Positions 11,006-22,600 of a stretch of DNA of 30,171 nt are shown piece by piece; within the stretch, counting starts at the first letter, position 1; every line of letters begins with the position of its first letter. The DNA lies in the NCBI GenBank assembly GCA_028565635.1, contig JAOXYB010032619.1, positions 1 to 30,171 on the forward strand. The letters run 5' to 3'. Made by a program: the position numbers and the translations under genes. Below the pieces are notes generated by a model. That model was given only the letters and a program-made list of their open reading frames with translations, made no database searches and was not told the DNA's origin. Origin of the DNA: Phoronis ovalis. Taxonomy: Eukaryota; Phoronida; Phoronidae.

Positions 11006-11210
11006 CCCGATTCCGTTATTACGCGTAAAAAAAATTTCCTGTCAATTCAAAAGGGGGGTGCGTTCACAAGTCGGCAAATCAAGTATTATATAACATATAC
11101 GATATAAGATATACGCACACTTAACAATATGCCCGATTCCGTGATTAGGCGTAAAAACATGTTCCTGTCATTTCAAAAAGGGGTTGCGTTCACATCCAAC
11201 GCACCCCCAT
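11006..11210 (+). repeat. Diverged 65-bp direct repeat with a terminal hairpin
   Basis: Units at 11006-11070 and 11132-11194 share CCCGATTCCG, ATTA-GCGTAAAAA, TTCCTGTCA-TTCAAAA and GTTCACA, spaced 126 bp apart. A third, partial unit lies near 10868-10889 (TTTCAAAAGGAGGGTGCGTT). After the second unit the sequence folds back: GGGGTTGCGTT at 11180-11190 pairs with AACGCACCCC at 11198-11207 around a short loop with one bulge. This is probably a fragment of an interspersed repeat family. Confidence 0.55.
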
Positions 11211-12055
11211 ATGTCGGGCCTGTCAGCATACCACAGCCTATAGTTTTAAAATCCAAGTACAATATGTATAATTATTATGGTACAGACCAATTATTGTGTT
11301 GCTTTTATGTATTGTTTAGTGCTTATGGTCAAGCTTCGGTTCCGTCCTATGTTTTTCCTATCGGTTAGTTGTTATTGTTTTGAGTACTAGGCAAAATACT
11401 CATTATTAAGTACTCAAAACATATTGCCACTAAATCCGCATCTGACATCGGCTTTAATCTTCGGTAATGGCACAGTTCAGGAAAACTACCCGGGGTTTGC
11501 AGTCACATAATCACAGTTGGGAGTTCTCGGGGAGGCCGAAAAAGCAGGTAAAATGAAGTTTATAGATACTCGTGAAATCTACAAATCACACTCATACACG
11601 TACACGCTCGCGCGCGCGCACACATACTCGCACTAAGTGTACTGATAGGAAATATTAGTACTTGGCTATTAAGTGGATGGTGCCCCGGTGATACCTGAGG
11701 GGGGTTATAAAGTATTTTCTTAGTTGGTTAAGATTAGGTCGCTCTATTTAATTTTGATACTACGATCCGTACATTGAAATTGAAACATGTCAAATATCGT
11801 ATCGTCTAAACACAACTTTTTAAACAGGAATGTTCCGATGTCTTCACAATCAAATACAGATATTGTGTTTACTTAACAAACTGTATTAATTTAATTATTA
11901 CATTGTTGTATCATTATTTGTCTGCAATTAATGAAGTTCAATACAGATATTGATAATCTATTCTAATTACAGTTATTAATGATAATATAATGCATAATTA
12001 GTTTTCGTAGGCAAAATAAACAAAACAGCTGCGTTGATAAGTAAATTTCCAAGGA
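11211..12055. other. Gene-free stretch with a CA/CG dinucleotide tract
   Basis: No coding region is supported. Alternating purine-pyrimidine sequence at about 11585-11632, including a CG run near 11608, could adopt Z-DNA. The rest is AT-rich unique-looking sequence. Confidence 0.4.
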
Positions 12056-12361
12056 ACACTTCCAAGCATGTGTTGTCACTGTCAATGCTGTAAACAGAAG
12101 GCAGTGACACGTCCAAGCACGTGTNNNNNNNNNNNNNNNNNNNNNNNNNNNNNNNNNNNNNNNNNNNNNNNNNNNNNNNNNNNNNNNNNNNNNNNNNNNN
12201 NNNNNNNNNNNNNNNNNNNNNNNNTGTCACTGTCAATGCTGTAAACAGAAGGCAGTGACACTTCCAAGCATGTGTTGTCACTGTCAATGCTGTAAACAGA
12301 AGGCAGTGACACTTCCAAGCATGTGTTGTCACTGTCAATGCTGTAAACAGAAAGCAGTGAC
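12056..12361. repeat. 51-bp minisatellite spanning an assembly gap
   Basis: Units start at 12074, 12225, 12276 and 12327, with a period of exactly 51 bp. A partial unit precedes them from 12056. Each unit begins TGTCACTG and contains CAGTGACA 20 bases later, a perfect 8-bp inverted repeat. Units are almost identical on the right side. The left unit differs at a few bases near 12110-12121. Because 51 is divisible by three, the array gives an open frame on the minus strand, which I treat as an artefact. Confidence 0.95.
12125..12224. other. Assembly gap of exactly 100 N
   Basis: The run is exactly 100 N, the usual placeholder for a gap of unknown length. It lies inside the minisatellite, so the true array is probably longer than shown. 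Confidence 0.97.
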
Positions 12362-15300
12362 TATGAGTTTAATAAGTAACGTCAACAAAAGTTGTGACTG
12401 CAAAAAAATGATGTAATTCTGAGTGAAATTCAAATTTATTCAACCTGATTTCTATTGCATTGACTTATGAAGCAAGTAAATGTGACTATTGCGCATTAGA
12501 TCTCGGTTTGCTAAAAAATTTAATTTTCAGAACAAAATTGTTCCACTATTACCATGCCGCTATGGTTCCTATAGTCATATCGCATCGCAGCGCATACTCT
12601 GCTTGTAGCCTTGCTTATTAGATCTTACACTTAAACTGCTTTTTCTTGTTTTTCTGTGTTAAATATTACAAATTTATTCAAATTTTATTTTAAATACGAA
12701 AATTTAATTTTTCCGTGCCATAAGAAGTAGAGAAAAGAGCAATTTTAACTTCAATGTTGATGTTCAAATTACAAGAGGATTTGCATTTCTTGGTTTCCCA
12801 TGCAATACTGGATTGTCTATATTTGCAGCATCCCGAACAACCGTAATAATTAGACACTGCAGTGAAAAAAAGCTCACAAAATACTTCTTCGAAATTTTTT
12901 GGCGTAACTCACAGCTTATGAGCTTTTCCATTTAGTACCTTTTGTCAATAGTAGCGCAAATAATAACTTATTCATTTGCTTACGTGAAAAACAAGTAAAT
13001 TATCACACCTCTAATTAAATTTCATGTGTGCTTTGAATCAATCAAGCTTATATATTTTTATATGAAATTCGATATGTTTTTCTTTCAACCAGATCGCAAT
13101 GCTAACTAACCGGTTAAAATTCAATAGTAACTGAAATCACTAATTAGGCATCAACTCATTAATCTCTTTGTTGCCACAGGAAGCGCGCATGTAACTAAGT
13201 ACGTGTAAGTAATGCCCGAAATCTCTGTATATTGTTGTGATAACAAATGCTTTTTTACGAATTGGCAAGTATTTTCGACTTCAGTGACAATAGAGTTGTT
13301 TGAAGTTATCCACTCGGCTGGCATATCACCCTGAACTTCATCGAATGTACTGCATAACAAATGGTAGCTTTAGTAGATCTTGGATATCGATATTTATGGT
13401 AAGTAGACATTAATTAATGGGGAAAAATGTTTATCAGATAACTTAATTTTGTTACTTTATTTTTTATGATGTACTGTGTCTGTGCGTGGGACGAAAAACT
13501 AATGCTTATATGTTAACGAGAGCTTAACAAGAGATTATTATTATTAGCATGCGTGGAATTGTGTGAAATAATTTATAGTTTTATTACAGAATTGTTTTTA
13601 CTGAAATCCTAGAAAACATATATAATGGGTTACATTTTCTTCTACTTTTGCTCAATAAATGTTTACTACCAGCTAGTTAAAATCGGGTTTTGTAATAGTA
13701 AAATACCAGCAAAATATTTTTTTACCTTGCCAACTCATTTTTTAGTATGTACACTCATTACAGTGTTAAAAATGTTTCATGGATCGATCAGAAGTATTTG
13801 GCCTCATTGACATTGGTCTTCCATTAATTAAGGCCCATTGTATATTTACACCTGCCTTGGTCTATAATTATTATATTGTGTAACATACATAATTACCCTT
13901 ATAGTTTACCTATAATGATATAATTAGTTAATTGATAAATTAGAATAATATTAGCCGTCCATGGATGTAGAACAACTATATACACGAATTCTTTATTTCC
14001 AATGTGAGTATCCATATAATGAATTGTGTTACATATTTTGTTTTATTTTTATTTTAAGTAAAAGTGCAATGTCAAAAATAACATTCTTAATTGCACAATA
14101 CGGTCACCTCAGCAATTGTGACAGGATGCTATTGTAGGATTAGTTTAAAAGTAAGACAGAAGTTTCGATGGTTTTTAGAAAATTTAACACAATTTTGGTT
14201 AGATTTCCATTTCTTACCGTGACTCCATCTGCATCATCATATTAATTTGCATTTTATCCCCTATCAGCTGAAACACAACTTACGCATCAGTGGATGTAAA
14301 AAATATTGATTTATAATTTTCATTCACAAGTCATTGGTATACGGTATATTATGACAACTCACACACCTGGTTGACGCAGCAACAGTGTGCGATGCTGGCT
14401 ACAGTATAGATGGGTAATCAACATTAGTACTACAAACATAATTAATTAAGAGCATATGCTATAGCTAACTTGATAGAGACGGAAGTAATAGGTGCTGGTA
14501 AGTTTTTTTATGCAAACTCTTGTGTTGACGAATGCGAAAAATTGTGATATAATAACTAGATCAATATAGTTAAATGTACATATATTTGTTCAGTACAAGC
14601 GCTAACTCATACGTCAGCCTCGCTGTACGCCCCCAAGGATTCGGGATGGCTCTTGTCTATAGTAAACAGGCCTAAAAATATAGGGTTTAATCGTGTTTAA
14701 TATCGGCTATGTAATATATTCAGCACTATGTGTACGTCTGTGCTGTTTGCATACGTAGGAGGCAACGATTCTTAAAAAATTGCACGCGGTTTTCATTTTT
14801 AAATTTAGTATCACACTACCCTTTTTATTTTTGTATGGCAAAATAAAAAGTTAGTTGTACTGTAATATTGGCTGCAGTTACTAAATCGACAATCGTGACT
14901 GAAGATTAGTACAGAAATTAAAAACTTATTTTATGATCGTGGATTACAAGCACTGTCACCAACATTAAAACAATGTATCTTTTTACACTCATGGTATGTC
15001 ATAACACAAAAAAATACAAAGTGATAATCATTGTTTTATTCAGTAGTTTATCGTGACTGAAGATTATCTAATGTGCACGGAGTGCATTTATTTCAGATTG
15101 AAGATTAGTTTTGAATTGTTGTTGTTGCTCCATATTTAACGAGAACATTGCCCTTTGCCTTGTTTAATTTTAATATAGAAAACAAAGAGAATATTAAGCT
15201 AGCCACTGATCCAGAACTAAATATAACTAACTACATTCTACAAAAATCTTCAGCCGAGAATATGAAATGGTACTAGTGCCTTCGCCCTATTTTCACCATA

Positions 15301-15561
15301 ATTACCTTTATTTTAAAATAATGTGTTATTAAGTATTTAAACTTAGAAGGTAATATTTGATTCTTTAGAACGCCTCTAAAAAATAACTTTTTTGCTCCAA
15401 TTTCAAAAAAATTCTTGCGTGATGTTTGGGAGAGGTTAGGATATAACACTCTCAGAGTTTTATATATCCTAGGGAAAGGTGACGCAAACTCAGAAAAAAG
15501 CACTTTTTAAATTGGCGATCACGTGCCCAAATCACCTAGTAAACTGTTCTGTAACCATGCC
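12362..15561. other. Gene-free upstream flank of Arx, part 1
   Basis: I find no convincing coding exon. A minus-strand open frame at 13151-13360 (69 codons) has no recognisable domain. A 17-bp word containing TCGTGACTGAAGATTA occurs at 14892-14908 and again at 15050-15066. Less AT-rich patches near 14360-14400 and 14600-14660 stand out from the background and could be regulatory. Confidence 0.4.
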
Positions 15562-15843
15562 AGGCTTACCCAACCAGCGTGGACTCCAATCGTCAATCCT
15601 TCCTTACTCGCGCGCCTGCATAGCTGTATCTCCCATACGAACATTTTTCCGGTTTTCGCACCGAAATTCCTGCTACTCTGCTACTTGAACGGTCTTTTCG
15701 TGTACTCGCGTAAGTTGTAGGGAACTCGGAAACCTGTTCGCGGAGTTTCAATATGAAAACCGGAAAAAATGTTCTCCATATGATAGGAATAAAGCGCGCG
15801 AGTAAGGATTGACTGTTTGATTCCACGCTGGTTAGGTAGGCCT
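15562..15843. mobile_element. Small foldback (inverted-repeat) element
   Basis: The left arm, about 15562-15664, and the right arm, about 15757-15843 reversed, share AACCAGCGTGGA, GTCAATCCTT, TTACTCGCGCGC and CATTTTTCCGGTTTTC in the same order, with indels between blocks. The unpaired centre is ~90 bp. Base composition is markedly more GC-rich than the surroundings. There is no coding potential; overlapping short open frames on both strands are by-products of the symmetry. A clean target duplication is not visible. Confidence 0.8.
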
Positions 15844-18800
15844 GCATATCACTGATATTATCTGTCACGCAAGTTAGCACATTGCTCTAAAATACATTTT
15901 GTTTAGGTATATCAACGAAATATGTTGCACATAAAAATGAGCACAGTTTATTTAATTTATTCCATGTACAAAACGACGGGGATTTATTAGAGTTTCATTT
16001 CTTGACTGCCAACAGTACCAATCACAATTTTGATTCACGGCGCCGTATTACTAATTAAAGTACATGTACGTTTTAATTTGCTTTTGTGGAATAGTAAGGG
16101 CTCATTAAAATTTAGCATATGCAGGTGGCATATTCGTAACCCTATGCCAGTATTGACGTTGAATTTCGTAAATAAATAATAGCAGAATATCTCCACTTAA
16201 TTAAACTGAGTGTATACATGATTATTCAGATTTTTAAGAGTATATTTGTAAATTTTATGCGTTCCATGGCCATATTTAATTTCAAATGGTGTTGTTTTAT
16301 TTGCATCATGATCGATAAATCTTGTTTTTGCATTGCCACTAATTGTGACGGAAACAGTTTCAACAACTATTGCTATTATTTTTGTATCACTCAATGTAAT
16401 TACCCATTTTCTGTCAACTTTTTTACTATAATAGGCATTATTATAACCCTCATAGTGTTGAGAAAAAGTAGTTTATAATGAGGACAGGACATGGATAATA
16501 GAAGTTTAATTTGGATGATGGGTTTTATTATTCAAAGGGAAAGTAGTATATTAAAACCAGAAAATACTGCGTGCAATTAAACCCGAAATAATTTCCCTTT
16601 TCTCATCTTATCCTCTCCCGCTCGACAGCTCTCAGACCGCTCACTCCATTTGTCAGATGGTGCTGCTCCTGAATTATGATTGTTTATCAAACGGTGTGTG
16701 TGACCAGGCCTGGCATTGTAAGCTTCAGCCGAAATATTCTTTTAGGTTTCGTCATGACACAGATAGTAATAACACAACAAAATCGATAAAATTGATACAT
16801 CTATATATGAAATAATATCTGTAAATAAGTAAATTTATATTGCTTCCATTATGATATGAATAATCATGTAGCATAAATCTGTAGCGCCTCTCCAGGCACC
16901 GTGCTACATAATTAAGTTTTTTTAATTGGCACATATTACATATGTGCGGTATGTGCGGTATAATTACATAGTATACGGGTAAATCAATTATTTTCCTAAT
17001 TTTCCAACAAATAAAACGGGTCATTATTTTTTACCACGTGTTTTATATCAAACTGAACATCATAAATCTTTAAAAATATTCCTAATTACATTTAAATATA
17101 TGCTATTGTGTACTTAATTTATCTCGATCAGCATTTTGGGCAAAACATAGCGTAAAAGGGGATTGTGTGAGTTTGAAAAACAGTAGGGATCGACCCCAGG
17201 CTGATTATACACTATGTTAATAGTTAATTTACAGATATTGTAATCAGTTATTACAAAAAAATCAAGAAATTTTCAAGACAATTTCCTGGAGCTTCACTAA
17301 CTTATTATCTATGAATCACAAGTCTCCAATAGTTCCATCTATGCCTGCTTCAGGAAACGGAAGCCGAGATAGTGCTGGCTGTATTCAGCTCAGCTTGGTG
17401 CATATTTGCTCACAAATATCTAACATAACGTAGATGCATCTAAGTGATAAATACGTTTGTCGTCTAAACTATAGGGGATTTGGAAACGAACATATTCGTA
17501 TTCATAGTTTGTCAACAAAACGACGCGAAACATGCGTAAAACAAGACCAGTATTTCGTAAAAAAATTTACGCTCTAGTTTCTTCTTTTGTCGAGGTTTAA
17601 TTGCATTAGAAAAATAATGAATCCAATTATCTGGGCCAATTATGAGGAATAAAATACATACGGGTTAATTAGTATCATCTGACGTATGTATACTTTACCG
17701 GTAGGCGAGGCTCATTAGTCTGAATTCGTGTACTAACAAATTAAACATTTTAATTGGATATTATTAGATACACACGATCAAAATGCTACGTTATCAGCAA
17801 CAGAAGTTGAAAAAGTTGAAATTGTTACATTTGGCTAGCAAAATTTATTAGTGTGAATGCTATATGCTACACATAATTTGTATGCAACTTTGCTACACCG
17901 GGTTTATCTTCCAAGATGCTCCGAGTGCAGCATATATAAGCATTCTAGCGAATTTACTGCAAACACTTTAATTCGATATGTGTCGTTTTTGTACTAAATA
18001 ATTGAGGATAAAACTTGTCTTACAACAATTACTACCGCGAACACCTGGAGAACAGTTATTTTTAATTCATTTACGGCATGTCAGAAATTATTTTTGGCAC
18101 AAAGTTACGTTTTCTAGCTTGTTGTTCCATTTCGAAGGAAACTATTACTTATTCTAAATTACCAAGGGCTACAATTAAGGTGTTAATAAGACTAATTAAG
18201 TTGTTAACCTTGTCAAAATAATTATACGCTATTATTTGAAACTCAATCAGCCTGATCAGCGTAACAGTTTGAAATCATATACAAAATATGCTTGTGTTAA
18301 ACAAGTTTCAATTGTAAGGATAATTTTTTTGACTTTTCATTTACCATGACAGTTCACTGTGCTAAAAGCAAAAAAGGTAGAAAAGGCGAAATTAACCCTT
18401 TTGATATATGATATATAACTGTTTTCCTTCAAAATGTTTCTAAGTTTTACATTTAACACCCCTAAAGTAGTAAGATGGTGTCTTCCAATTTCTTGATCCA
18501 CATACATGTAGATTATCACGTGTCAAATTCCTTGATATGTAGTTTACTAATAGAATAAAATCATAATTATATAGATGTCCATTCTGAGATGCAATTCAGG
18601 ACTTTAATTCCTAAAGTTCACTGTTTCGTTTGATATATAAGTTTTAGAAGAGGATTGCTAATACCAATAAAGCAACAGTGCGCTATTCTCTTATTCTGCA
18701 TGAAGGTATTACATGTTTAATTCAGTTTTACCTTAATAAAGGTAAGCTTGTCATTTCAATATACATTTGCACGGCTCTACAATTATTGTTTCAAAATGTT

Positions 18801-19682
18801 ATTAAAAATCGTAAAAAATTAAAAGTATTTACAATTATTTTTTGTTAATTTCTAGTAACGGTCTGGTATAATCCGATAGGCTTCTCATGCTGACTAGACA
18901 TTAGTTATATAAATTACCATGTTATAGTTTTTTATAACTAACCTTAAGACATTTACAAACAGCGCACTAGTGGTACGAGAATCTACTGTACATCTTTAGA
19001 CAGTAGGAGGTTGAAAGGTGGCTGAATAAAGATCGTATTTTCTTTTATTTTGTTACCAAAGAAAAGCCTATTACGACATGTTAATGTGTTTACATAGTTA
19101 TATTTATATTTATAGCTCAATAGAAATATCCATTGATGCACGCCTAAACTCAATACACAAATCGTTTACCATAGTTAATGTTATCATTACTCTTCATTAT
19201 ATAAACTTGCAAATGTCTATATTAGTAGTGAACCCGATCCAAGATGATATACAAAATTTATATATATTTATACCGCCAAAGGTGGTAAAACAACTGTAGC
19301 CAAGATTATAGTGTCAATTGATAATCTCAGTGTATCCTTAAGATTAAGTTACCTTAATATTGTGAAGTTATAAAGCAAGAAATTAAACTTAACAATATAA
19401 ATGTAAGAGACTTTTTGACCACTTTTAACGCGTTGATATCATGTACTAGATTGTTGATCTTGATTGAATAGTTTAATAGTATAATAGTCCTTAATTTAAT
19501 TTGATAAAAGATAATATTTGTTATTTTTCAGGCTAAATATATTTGTTGAAGCCCGTGGCGCATGTTAAGAATACAAAACACTTGAATGTAATAGCCATTA
19601 TCAAAGAATAGAAAACTTGGTAGCTTAAAGAGGAATCAACAAAACAGACGAAATATACTGCTACGTTGGAATTAACAACAAT
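15844..19682. other. Gene-free upstream flank of Arx, part 2 (promoter-proximal)
   Basis: No coding exon is seen. A CT- and GC-richer patch at about 16600-16690 holds CATTTG (16647-16652) and CAGATG (16654-16659) E-boxes and a FOX-like TGTTTATC at about 16681. A TATATAAG lies at 17933-17940. A splice-acceptor-like TTATTTTTCAG ends at 19531, so a 5' untranslated exon may be joined there. An in-frame TAA at 19626-19628 rules out coding continuity from that acceptor into the Arx ATG. Confidence 0.45.
17933..17940 (+). promoter_or_regulatory. Candidate TATA box upstream of Arx
   Basis: TATATAAG is preceded by a GC-richer stretch, 1.74 kb upstream of the Arx start codon. If used, the transcript would begin near 17965 and be spliced to the acceptor ending at 19531. 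The match is good but expected by chance in AT-rich DNA. Confidence 0.22.
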
Positions 19683-22600
19683 ATGCAGAGTACACAACAA
19701 TTAGCCAGTGAAAACACTAAGCAAATTAATAGTAACAACACTATTTATCGTCCGTTTACTGTTTATAATGCACAACCAAACTCAAAGCATGCCGAGGTTG
19801 CTTCATTAACACCTGCGGACCAGTTTGTGGAACAATGCAAATCAGATATTAAACATCTTCGTGATCCAGTTAATGAAGAGTTGGAAAAGAATTGTAACAT
19901 GGACAAGAAAATAGACGGTATTTCGTCAAATGATAATCGGGAAAGAGTCATGAGTGAAAGCAGTGAGGAATTCGTGGATGATAGAAAAGTCGCAATAAAT
20001 AATAATAGAAATGATCGAGTTATGGATGAAGATGATAAAGTTAGCCTAACAGAAAGCGAAGACATTGATTTTGAAGAATATGGCAAAAGAAAACAGAGAA
20101 GATATCGAACAACATTTACAAGTTATCAGCTCGAGGAATTAGAGAGGGCCTTTCATAAAACACACTATCCTGATGTTTTTACAAGGTAGATACATGTAAA
20201 AAAATGAGTTTTATCCAAGTGGCCACAATACTAATTACCTAACCGTGTGGCAGATATTATATCAATGCCTTTACAAAAATGTATACTTTCATTTAACAAC
20301 ACAAACTTCAAAGTACAAATTAAGTGTAAATAGGTCCCGAACAGTACTAACCATCTCAAAGTGAGATTTTCTTATGAATTACGTAACGTGTGATTCAGAT
20401 CTATATGAGGTAAATTTTGTTTAAAATAATCAACAAAAAATGTAAGATTACAACTCTAATTGTATTTCTTGAATTTTACAGGGAAGAGCTGGCAATGAGA
20501 ATAGATCTGACAGAAGCTCGAGTACAAGTAAGATTAAAATTGCTAATTAATGTAATTACTAGTTATTTAACATTTGTGTATCTAAAAATAAAGCAACAGG
20601 ATGAATTCGAAGTAGTCAGAATTATACTAAGTTATGCAATGAACGACGTTTAACAGCCATAGCTAAAGTTGAGACGTCGACCAGGTTCTAAGATCATGCT
20701 CTCAGACAGCAACATTTTTTTCCAAAAAAGTAACAAAAGCAACGCGCTAGGTTGCAGGAGAATATACCGATCTGGAAAGTCCGCCCCTATATACCAATAT
20801 TTTCTTCTGTTTTTCATGCAATTATTTCTATTTAAGAATTTTAGTAATCGAGTATCTAATATAATCATAATAGTATATTAATATCTTAGGTATAACTTCT
20901 GCATCGCCCACGTTAAATAGTTTTGCTTAATATATGTGTGTAGAAAAATATTAGAAAATTATGGACGCATTTAATACAAATCTCTTTTTCCAATTAATAG
21001 AATGTATATGTATATGCACTTTAATTTTTACAAATAGTATAATTAAGGATACATGATTGTATTTATATAATTAAGGTTAACTATATTTAACTTACAAGTT
21101 AAGGATACAAGACTTATAGAAGAGAATTACAGACGATTTTTAATTTAGATCAATACGATAAAAATGAATAATAGATAGTGTGGGAAAACACATGTTTTTG
21201 GAATTAAAGTATACACATATATTCATTGATGCGTGAAAAGGATGAATTAATAAGATTATAATATTGAGTGATTAAATGAATATATCTGATTTAATCAAAT
21301 TGATATGAAGGATGAGTGTACCTAAAATATCCGGACAAAATGCTTAAGTATGTTAAGAAGTTTGTCCGGATATTTTAGTTGCGGCTACAATTGTTTCACA
21401 CAGGTAACAAAAAGCGGTACTAGAAAGTCAAACGCACTAGTTCATTTGTGTAAATTGAATTTCCGTTTGCAAACGCTCAATATCAATAATTATTTTAACT
21501 AAATACTAAGAAATCAACTGCACAGGAATTTATTATATGTTATTAATTAATAAAAACAAACACAAGTAATTATTGATACAAGTAAAACTACAAACTACAA
21601 GTGTTTCTTTAACCTCTGAGGAGGTACTTTTTTTAAGATAAAGAGCCGGGTTATTTTGCAGACATATTTCATAAAATAACATCATTGCTTTATTGGAAGG
21701 ACTAATATTTCCCTTGTCAATGACAAATTTGAATGCATGTTACACAATGCTGCGTTTTCTGAGGAACAGTTTCAACATTTGCTATTTGGCTATTTGGTTG
21801 CGTTGAAGAATTAAAGGCACACAGAAAGAATTTTTCATAAATTTCCGCAAATAATTAAGAATTTGACAACATCCCAAAATTCCTTTTAGAAAAATATAAA
21901 AATTGAAAGAGAGGAAAGGTATTTAAAACATAAGTTCTGTATAAATATTGTAATTTTCAATAATTACAATTAAAAATATAATTCACAGTTGGATAATTAT
22001 GCATGTACATGTACAAAACTCGCCCTTCATGTTTTATATAATTTTGAATATTTCCTGAAATCACTTTCTACAAACTGTAAGTAAATACCACAATTCTACG
22101 CTAAATTACATGTAACATTTTCTATAATAATTGTGACGAAAACGTGTAGTGATTTAATCTGTGAGAATTATTCTAAAAATGTTGCTATTGGTAAAAGCAT
22201 ATGGATTCGATGTAAAGACAAATAAGTACATGTAAGCAATGGAAAATCGTCCAGTGCAAATAGGTAATAAAATCAACTGTTTACAAAAAGAAATATCTGC
22301 AAACAAATGAAACAGGGGTTGTTGACTTAATCGAACAAGATATAAGTGGTAAATAATTATTTTTAATTACCTAAATAAAAGATTTTGAAGCTTTTAGAAT
22401 CTTATGAAAATAAATTAGGCTGCTTGATAAAACATACACATATTAAAGCAAATTTAGTCTGTTTATTGGGCATTGTAATCCAATTTGACAATTGTTTGCT
22501 CATTTTGAATTGAATGCAAGGTTACAACAATTTTGCAAAATACCCCATTTGTACAATTATGTAAATTTATAAACGGTTTTGTATTTATTTTAAGGCAAAG

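Noticed and set aside
11976-12338. Repetitive open reading frame on the minus strand with a 17-residue period
   Set aside because: It is the 51-bp minisatellite read in frame. The period is a multiple of three, several frames stay open, and the run is interrupted by the N gap. There is no sign of a real repeat protein.
13151-13360. Minus-strand 69-codon frame that looks somewhat protein-like
   Set aside because: No recognisable motif, no clear splice partners and no neighbouring exons. An isolated frame of this length is expected by chance.
15593-15880. 95-codon minus-strand frame and two overlapping plus-strand frames
   Set aside because: They fall in the inverted-repeat element at 15562-15843 and are explained by its GC-rich symmetry.
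16197-16478. Overlapping open frames on both strands, one hydrophobic
   Set aside because: The hydrophobicity comes from T-rich codons in AT-rich DNA. There is no domain, and the overlap on opposite strands suggests chance.
19763-20086. Minus-strand open frame of 107 codons opposite Arx exon 1
   Set aside because: Serine- and leucine-rich shadow of the acidic Arx coding sequence; no domain.
20417-20653. Open frame running through Arx exon 2 into intron 2
   Set aside because: Only the 46-bp exon portion is homeodomain. The rest is intron read-through after a good GTAAGA donor.
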